A stretch of 64,000 nucleotides of DNA from Marinibacterium anthonyi. GTDB lineage: Bacteria > Pseudomonadota > Alphaproteobacteria > Rhodobacterales > Rhodobacteraceae. Location of the stretch: assembly GCA_003217735.2 (NCBI GenBank), contig CP031593.1, positions 1 to 64,000 on the forward strand, read 5' to 3'. This document shows, piece by piece, positions 58,795-64,000 of this stretch. Under the pieces are notes generated by a model, which saw nothing but the letters and a program-made list of their open reading frames with translations, did not search any database and was not told the origin of the DNA. The position numbers were made by a program, and so were the translations under genes. How positions within the stretch are numbered: the stretch's first letter is position 1; the number at the start of each line of letters is the position of its first letter.

Positions 58795-59399
58795 TGCCCG
58801 CAATGAAAGGGGCCCGGAACGGCGCGGTCATCCGCAAACTGGTGACCCTGGCCGAGACCACCGAACGCGAGATGGGCCGCCCGATTGCAGGCTGCCAGAA
58901 GGCCGCCGCCGCCGCCATCATCGCCAACCCCTGCGCCGGGCGCTACGTCGAGGACCTCTCGGAGCTGATCGACATCGGTGCCGCGATGGGCGACCTGCTG
59001 GCGCGCGAGGCCCTGGCCCTGATGCGCGTGGAGCCGTCCGCCATCCAGTCCTACGGCAAGGCCGCCCTGGTCGGCGAGAACGGCGAGCTGGAACATGCCG
59101 CCGCCCTGCTGCATCCTGCCCTCTGCGCGCCCCTGCGCGCCGTGCTCGGCGGCGGCGCCGCGCTGGTGCCCTCCTCCAAGGCCATCGGCGGGCCCGGCGA
59201 CATCCTCGACATCCCGCTTGGCCACAAGGACGCGGCCTACGTGCGGTCCCATTTCGACGGCATGCGCCTGCGCATCGCCGACGCGCCCCGCCTCGGCGAG
59301 ATCGTCATCGCCGTGGCGCTTGCCACCTCCGGCCGCCCCCTGCCCCGCGTCGGCGGGCTGACCCATGCCGCCGCGAAAGGCACCGACGGCCTGCGCTGA
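58794..59399 (+). CDS. AA_synth family protein (PF06684), second paralogue
   Basis: This 201-residue protein shares with its neighbour the block IANPCAGRYVEDLSELID, QSYGKAALVGENGELEHAAALLHP, VPSSKAIGGPGDILDIPLGHKDAAYVRSHFD and the end RVGGLTHAAAKGTDGLR. The start ATG shares one base with the preceding stop (TGATG). Loops between the conserved blocks differ, so the two are probably not redundant. A ring-modifying role is inferred only from operon membership. Confidence 0.8.
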   Translation: MPAMKGARNGAVIRKLVTLAETTEREMGRPIAGCQKAAAAAIIANPCAGRYVEDLSELIDIGAAMGDLLAREALALMRVEPSAIQSYGKAALVGENGELEHAAALLHPALCAPLRAVLGGGAALVPSSKAIGGPGDILDIPLGHKDAAYVRSHFDGMRLRIADAPRLGEIVIAVALATSGRPLPRVGGLTHAAAKGTDGLR

Positions 59400-59479
59400 G
59401 CCTGACCCAACGCCCGCATTGCGCCCGGCCGCCCCGACAGGCTATGGCTGACGCGGATACAACCAAAAGGAGAACCCGG

Positions 59480-59950
59480 GTGACCGACGACATCGACCCA
59501 GCGCCCCCGGAACCCACAGCCACCACCGGGTTCGACACCCGGGGCTATGTCCTCGACGCCCAGGTCGGCTTTCTCCTGCGCAAGGCCTACCAGCGCAACT
59601 CCCTGATCTTCGCCGACCTCATCCCCGGCAGCCTTACCACCACCCAGTTCTCCGTCATGTTCCGTCTCGCCGAACAGGGGCCCATGTCCCAGAACATGCT
59701 GGGCCGTTCCGTCGCCATGGACGGCGCCACCACAAAGGGCGTCGTCGACCGCCTCGTCGCCCGCGACATCCTGCGCACAGACCCCGACCCCGATGACCGC
59801 CGCCGCTACATCGTCTCCCTCACTCCAGACGGAGAAACCCTCCTCGCACAGGCCATCCACCGCGCGCACGAGGTCACAAGAACAACACTCTCGCCCCTGA
59901 AGCCGAACGAACGAAAAACCCTTCTCAGGCTGCTGGGAAAAATTACCTGA
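59480..59950 (+). CDS. MarR-family regulator
   Basis: This 156-residue protein has the MarR winged helix: TTTQFSVMFRLAEQGPMSQNMLGRSVAMDGATTKGVVDRLVARDILRTDPDPDDRRRYIVSLT-type arrangement, with the recognition segment (MDGATTKGVVDRL) and the wing motif DPDDRRRY clear. It starts at a GTG with an AAGGAG ribosome site 7 bases upstream. It is the last gene of the reductase operon, 80 bases after the second AA_synth gene. Pseudomonas nicotinate genes are controlled by a MarR repressor, NicR, so a matching role here is likely. Confidence 0.86.
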   Translation: MTDDIDPAPPEPTATTGFDTRGYVLDAQVGFLLRKAYQRNSLIFADLIPGSLTTTQFSVMFRLAEQGPMSQNMLGRSVAMDGATTKGVVDRLVARDILRTDPDPDDRRRYIVSLTPDGETLLAQAIHRAHEVTRTTLSPLKPNERKTLLRLLGKIT

Positions 59951-59960
59951 GGAGATAGGC

Positions 59961-59988
59961 CGCGCGCCCAGGCATCCCCGGGCGCGCG
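59961..59988 (+). terminator. Hairpin after the marR-type gene
   Basis: CGCGCGCCC at 59961-59969 pairs perfectly with GGGCGCGCG at 59980-59988 around a 10-base loop, 10 bases after the stop codon. There is no T-run. Confidence 0.55.
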
Positions 59989-60052
59989 CTGCGCGGGTCC
60001 GCGACGTTCAACCAAGTGTAGAGCAATGGGGCGATCTCACCAATTTTAGTAG

Positions 60053-60066
60053 ATTTGTCGACAAAT
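60053..60066. promoter_or_regulatory. Palindrome ATTTGTCGACAAAT in an AT-rich promoter region
   Basis: The 14-base sequence is a perfect palindrome in a stretch (60000-60130) that is far more AT-rich than the rest of the window. It lies about 170 bases before the best start of the oxygenase gene and could be a regulator site for the biosynthetic locus. Confidence 0.5.
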
Positions 60067-60224
60067 TCGTTAACGGCAGCAGTATTCTGTTGACCGAACC
60101 ATTAATTACGCAGCGTTAATTATTGAACCTTTTCGAGATCCGAGCCGACCCAATAAGCACGTGGCGGACATCGGAGCTTGGAAGATCCGGTTCGGCCCAA
60201 CATATTTGGGAGTTATACGAGGCT

Positions 60225-61151
60225 ATGTTGGACACTCAATTTCCCAAGGTCGTGCAGGCTGCAGACGCGGTCGACCTGGGCGACTTCATCGAAACCAACG
60301 GCAACCGGATATCGGACTGGTTGAGCACACATGGCGCGTTGCTGTTCCGTGGATTTCCTGTCGACGGTCCCGAAACCTTCGAAAATGCCTGTGCCCGGTT
60401 CAGCCCGGGGTTGCAGCGCTATGTCGGCGGCGGCGCCCTGCGCAAGAATGTCAGCGGCCGTGTCTATACCTCGACCGAGATCGCGGCCGACCAGGTCATC
60501 CCGCTGCATTGCGAATCCTCCTATTTCCAGGTCCCGCCCGAACGGATCTGGTTTTATTGCGACACCCCGGCCGCGACCGGGGGCCAGACGCCCGTCGGCG
60601 ACATGGCCCGGGTGCTTGAACGCCTGCCCGACGACCTGGTGCAACGGTTCGACAGCCGCGGGGTGCGGTACTTCTACAACATGCACGCCGGCAAAGGGTT
60701 TGGCCGCGGTTGGCCGGACGCCTTCGGGACCCAGGATCGGGCCGAAGTCGAAGCCTGGCTGGACGAGAAGGGGTTTTCCCATGAATGGCGCCCCGACGGA
60801 CACCTTTATGCCGAGATGAACGCGCCCGGACTGCGGGTGCACGCGGGCACCGGCGTGACGGTCTGGGGGAACCAGGCGGCATCCTGGCATGTCCGGGGGC
60901 TGGGCGCCGGGCCGGCGCGGGCGATCCGGGGCGTCTACAAGCAGGAACGGCTGTTCCCCAAGCACGCGCTGTTCGGCGACGGAACCAGCATTCCGGACGC
61001 GGACATCGAAACCATCCTCGCCACGCTGGCCGAAGAAGAGGTCGCATTCGACTGGCAGGCGGGCGACGTGCTGTTGTGCGACAATCACCGCATCGCCCAT
61101 GGCCGCCGCCCGTTCACCGGCGCGCGCCGTGTCCTGGTGACCCTCGCATGA
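60225..61151 (+). CDS. TauD/TfdA-family Fe(II)/2-oxoglutarate oxygenase (SyrP-like)
   Basis: This protein of about 308 residues has the TauD/TfdA pattern: LSTHGALLFRGFPVDGPETFE near the N terminus, a metal-binding HCES (His-x-Glu), and the distal CDNHRIAHGRRPFTGARRVL with the second His and the 2-oxoglutarate-binding Arg. The start at 60225 (MLDTQFPKVV) fits the family; an upstream TTG at 60123 would add 34 residues of doubtful origin. Its stop overlaps the NRPS-like gene start as ATGA. SyrP-type relatives hydroxylate an amino acid held on a carrier domain, which fits this pairing. Confidence 0.84.
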   Translation: MLDTQFPKVVQAADAVDLGDFIETNGNRISDWLSTHGALLFRGFPVDGPETFENACARFSPGLQRYVGGGALRKNVSGRVYTSTEIAADQVIPLHCESSYFQVPPERIWFYCDTPAATGGQTPVGDMARVLERLPDDLVQRFDSRGVRYFYNMHAGKGFGRGWPDAFGTQDRAEVEAWLDEKGFSHEWRPDGHLYAEMNAPGLRVHAGTGVTVWGNQAASWHVRGLGAGPARAIRGVYKQERLFPKHALFGDGTSIPDADIETILATLAEEEVAFDWQAGDVLLCDNHRIAHGRRPFTGARRVLVTLA

Positions 61152-64000
61152 CCCGGGTCGCGCCGCAGGCCCTGCTGAACCTGCCCGGACATGCCACGCC
61201 CCCCGGCGGCGGCACGCGGTTCCTGCCCTGGCTGGAGGAAATGGCCCGCGCGGCCCCCACGACCCCCGCGATCGAAGGCGTCGACGGCGCCGCAATCGAC
61301 CGGGCCGGGCTGCACCGGGCGGTCACCGACCTGGGCGACCGGCTTCTGGCCGTCGGCGCCGGACGCGGCCAGGTCGTGCTGAGCGACCTGGGCAACGGGC
61401 CGGATGCGCTGGTGGCCTGGCTGGGCGCGGCCAGCGTGTCGACCGTCTGTGCCATCGGCGGCGAAGAACCCGACCTGCGGATCCTCGAGCTGCTGGACAT
61501 GTTCCCGGTGGCCGCCGTCATGGTGCATGGCGACCGGACCTCGCGCTTGCGCCGGCTGGCCCAGGCCCATGGACTTCCGCGCCTGATCGTGGGCACGGGC
61601 CAGGAACCGCAAAGCTGGCAGATCGAACCCGGCCCCACGACGCCCATCCCGGCGGAACCGACACGGGCCGGGGATGGCGCCGTCATCGCGATGACATCGG
61701 GCACGACGGGCATGCCCAAGGCGGTGGCCTGGTCGCAGGAAAGCGTGATGCTGTCGGCCCGGGCGCTGGCGGACTGGATGACGCTTGGCGCCGGGGATCG
61801 CAGCCTGTGCGTGATGCCGCTGTCGCACCTGCACGCATTGGTGCGCAGCCTGTTGCCGGTGATGATTGCCGGCGGCACGGCCATTTGCGCGCCGGGGCTC
61901 GACCCCGCGCGGGTGCTGGGCTGGCTGGAAACCTGCCGCCCGACGCTGATGACCGGCTCTCCGGCCGTGTTCCGAACCATTGCCGACCGGATCGAGGCGC
62001 GCGGCACCCCGCTGGACTGTCCCGGCCTGACCCGGATCGCCAGCGGGTCGGACGCGCTGGACCCGGCCAGCGCGGACCGGATTTCCCGGATGTTCGGCGT
62101 TCCGCTGGCGGAATTCTACGGCCAGTCCGAGATCGCGCCGATGATCGCCGGATCGCAAGGCGGCATCGTGGCCCGGCAGGGCGATCCCACGCTGGTCGGC
62201 CGGCTCATGGCACCCTGGACCGTCGCCTTCCGCGACGATCACGGCGTCATCCATGACGGCCCGGGCGAAGGCGAGATCCTGATCCGCGGCGGGGTGGCCA
62301 ACCCTGTCATCAGCGGTCCGCCCCTGGTGCAGGGCGACTGGATCGCAACCGGCGACACGGGGCGGATGGGCTCGGACGGCGCGTTGCACATCAACGGCCG
62401 GGTGCACACGCGGATCAACCGAGGCGGCCGCAAGATCGAACCGATCACGGTGGAACTTGCGCTGGAACGCCAGCCCGGCGTGCGCGAGGCTCTGGTCTTT
62501 GCCCTGCCCGACCCGGTGCTGGGCGCTCGCGTCGCGGCGGCCATCGTCGGCGATGCGACGCCCCGGGCACTGCAGGCGGCGCTGGCCGACAGCCTGCCCG
62601 ACTACATGATCCCCGACCGCATCGTCCTGGTCGATGCGCTGCCCCGCACCGAAACCGGCAAGCTGCGCCGGGACGGGGCCGACAGGCGTTTCGCCAAGGC
62701 CCTGGAAAGCGCCGCGCTCACGTCGGCCGCCCCTGCGACACAGGACCCGCTGACCACCGAGATCGCCGCGATGATGGGGCAATTGCTTGAGCTGTCCCCG
62801 TTCGACGCCGACACCGATTTCTTTGCCGCCGGCGGCAATTCCTTCGTCGCCCTGAACCTGATGCTTGAACTGCAGGACGGCTACGGCGTCGAACTCACTC
62901 CCGGTGAGCTGATCGCCAGCAGCACGGCGGTCGCACTGGCCGCCCTGGTCCGCGATCGCCAAACCGCGGACGCCGCCGCCGAACCCCAAGCCACCCGCCA
63001 CCCGGTGACCTTGCGAACCGTGCAGACCGGCACGGGACCGATGTCGCTGATCCTGGCCCACGCGGTCGACGGATCGGCGCCCCATGCGCGCCCTCTGGCC
63101 CGCACGCTGGGGCCGGAATGGACGCTGCATACGCTGGAGGCCACGTCCATCGGGCGCGAACTGCCCGAGGACCGGGACACGTTGCCCGGCCTGCGCGACC
63201 ACGCCCGGATCTGCGCCGACGCGATCCGCGCGGCGGGGATCGAAGGGCCCTATTGCCTGGCAGGTCATTCCTTTGGCGCCCACCTGGCCCTGGAAATCGC
63301 CCAGGCGCTGGTGGCCGGCGGCGCGGCGGTGCCCTTCGTCGGCATCCTCGATGACGAAGCGGACTGGGAAAAACGCCATTTCGCCATTCGTGCCGGCCGG
63401 CAGGCCGCGCCGGCGCAATACGCGGCCGGTCGGATGATGCTGAATTCGAACGTGCTCAGGCCCTATCCCGGCGATGCCTGGCTGTTCCGCGCCGTGGCCC
63501 AGCCCGAAAGCTGGCTGGCCGACCGCACGTTGGGCTGGAGCTGGACCATCGCCGGCACCCTGACCGAGGTCGATCTGAATTCGGACCACCTGGGCATCCT
63601 GCGGCACGGGGCGATCGAAAGGACCGCCGAGGCCCTTGCCGAAGGGATCGCCCAGGCCGTGGCGCGATACGACGCCGATGGGCACGGGGCGGTCGTGGCG
63701 CGCCACGCGGCCCTGGCCCGCAGCATCGACGCCCGTCCCGAATGCGCCATCCTGGTCAAGGCTTGCGAAGCGGCCAAGGACGGCGATCTGGACCAGGAGA
63801 TCGGGACCTACTGGCGCGCCCTGTCGGTCGGCGCCGATCTGCCCTACTGGGCGTACCGCAACCTGGGCGACGCGCTGGTGCAAAGGGGGGACGTGGAGGA
63901 CGCCGAAGAGGCCTTTCGCAAGGCCGTCGACCGCGAGGACTGCCCGATCGGCGGGTTGCGCCGGCTGTCCGCGATCCTGCGCGAAACCGGGCGCATGGAA
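61148..64000 (+). CDS. NRPS-like A-PCP-thioesterase-TPR protein, runs off the window
   Basis: The frame stays open for 951 codons to the window end, so the 3' end is missing. Domains in order: an adenylation domain (residues about 20-535; MTSGTTGMPKA at 182, EFYGQSE, GDWIATGDTGRM, and PRTETGKLRR), a carrier domain with Ser565 (DFFAAGGNSF), a thioesterase with Ser708 (GHSFGAH), and a tetratricopeptide-like segment from about 890 (YRNLGDALVQRGDVEDAEEAFRKAV). No condensation domain is seen. It would activate one acid as an adenylate, tether it, and release it. Coupling by ATGA to the TauD-type oxygenase suggests on-carrier hydroxylation. The substrate cannot be predicted by eye. Confidence 0.87.
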   Translation, partial: MTRVAPQALLNLPGHATPPGGGTRFLPWLEEMARAAPTTPAIEGVDGAAIDRAGLHRAVTDLGDRLLAVGAGRGQVVLSDLGNGPDALVAWLGAASVSTVCAIGGEEPDLRILELLDMFPVAAVMVHGDRTSRLRRLAQAHGLPRLIVGTGQEPQSWQIEPGPTTPIPAEPTRAGDGAVIAMTSGTTGMPKAVAWSQESVMLSARALADWMTLGAGDRSLCVMPLSHLHALVRSLLPVMIAGGTAICAPGLDPARVLGWLETCRPTLMTGSPAVFRTIADRIEARGTPLDCPGLTRIASGSDALDPASADRISRMFGVPLAEFYGQSEIAPMIAGSQGGIVARQGDPTLVGRLMAPWTVAFRDDHGVIHDGPGEGEILIRGGVANPVISGPPLVQGDWIATGDTGRMGSDGALHINGRVHTRINRGGRKIEPITVELALERQPGVREALVFALPDPVLGARVAAAIVGDATPRALQAALADSLPDYMIPDRIVLVDALPRTETGKLRRDGADRRFAKALESAALTSAAPATQDPLTTEIAAMMGQLLELSPFDADTDFFAAGGNSFVALNLMLELQDGYGVELTPGELIASSTAVALAALVRDRQTADAAAEPQATRHPVTLRTVQTGTGPMSLILAHAVDGSAPHARPLARTLGPEWTLHTLEATSIGRELPEDRDTLPGLRDHARICADAIRAAGIEGPYCLAGHSFGAHLALEIAQALVAGGAAVPFVGILDDEADWEKRHFAIRAGRQAAPAQYAAGRMMLNSNVLRPYPGDAWLFRAVAQPESWLADRTLGWSWTIAGTLTEVDLNSDHLGILRHGAIERTAEALAEGIAQAVARYDADGHGAVVARHAALARSIDARPECAILVKACEAAKDGDLDQEIGTYWRALSVGADLPYWAYRNLGDALVQRGDVEDAEEAFRKAVDREDCPIGGLRRLSAILRETGRME

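Noticed and set aside
61085-63883. A 932-codon open frame opposite the NRPS-like gene
   Set aside because: Composition is typical of antisense frames, while the plus strand has adenylation, carrier and thioesterase motifs in correct order.
1-64000. CRISPR arrays, tRNA or rRNA genes and intact insertion sequences
   Set aside because: I looked for regularly spaced repeats, rRNA motifs and transposase frames with terminal repeats and saw none.

Overview
The window is GC-rich (roughly two-thirds G+C by eye) and opens exactly at the start codon of a plasmid-type replication initiator. The gene families (tripartite tricarboxylate transporters, the DUF992 and UPF0280 families, hydantoinase A/B, a NicAB-like molybdenum hydroxylase) suggest an extrachromosomal replicon of a Rhodobacterales/Roseobacter-group alphaproteobacterium. 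The genus cannot be read from the sequence. No tRNA, rRNA, CRISPR array or intact insertion sequence was seen. The content is a series of catabolic and transport operons, many with 4-base ATGA stop/start overlaps.

Layout. (1) 1-1.6 kb: Rep_3-like initiator and a dyad-rich stretch that may hold origin elements. (2) 1.7-11 kb: a glucan locus with a BacA/YddA-type ABC protein, GH3, GH144, GH15, an alpha/beta hydrolase and a Tat-exported OpgG/OpgD protein; the first four genes point to beta-1,2-glucan use. (3) 11.0-11.7 kb: parDE with a perfect operator palindrome and a terminator. (4) 11.7-16.6 kb: uraD-uraH-tctB-tctA-tctC with a divergent LysR regulator, linking ureide metabolism to a TTT importer. 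(5) 16.6-20.1 kb: a GFA protein, an RpiR regulator, an orphan TctC and a signal-less BMP-type protein around a strong operator-like dyad. (6) 20.1-22.3 kb: DUF992 protein and ClC channel. (7) 22.3-28.2 kb: a galactofuranose-type ABC transporter (ytfQRT-yjfF) with a GntR regulator, and a candidate 19-residue membrane peptide upstream. (8) 28.3-41.1 kb: a complete-looking inositol operon (iolG, sugar ABC transporter, Gfo/Idh/MocA, fused iolC-DUF2090, iolD, iolE, iolB, isomerase) facing a LacI regulator across two perfect 16-bp operators.

(9) 41.5-60 kb is the most interesting part: an apparent N-heteroaromatic degradation island. One operon holds two LLM flavin monooxygenases, a polar amino-acid-type ABC transporter, an isochorismatase-fold hydrolase and a NicA/NicB-like hydroxylase with three haem sites. 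It meets hyuBA on the other strand. Divergent from hyuA is an operon of a 6-hydroxynicotinate reductase-like Fe-S protein, a UPF0280 protein, two AA_synth paralogues and a MarR regulator. Two copies of TTGTATRCGAACA lie between the divergent operons. The inferred chemistry is ring hydroxylation, ring reduction and ATP-dependent lactam opening of nicotinate or a relative. (10) 60.1-64 kb: start of a natural-product locus, a TauD/TfdA oxygenase overlapping an NRPS-like A-PCP-TE-TPR gene that runs off the window.

Recurring design: in all three ABC operons that encode a binding protein, a GC hairpin lies just after the binding-protein gene, which would favour excess binding protein over membrane and ATPase subunits.
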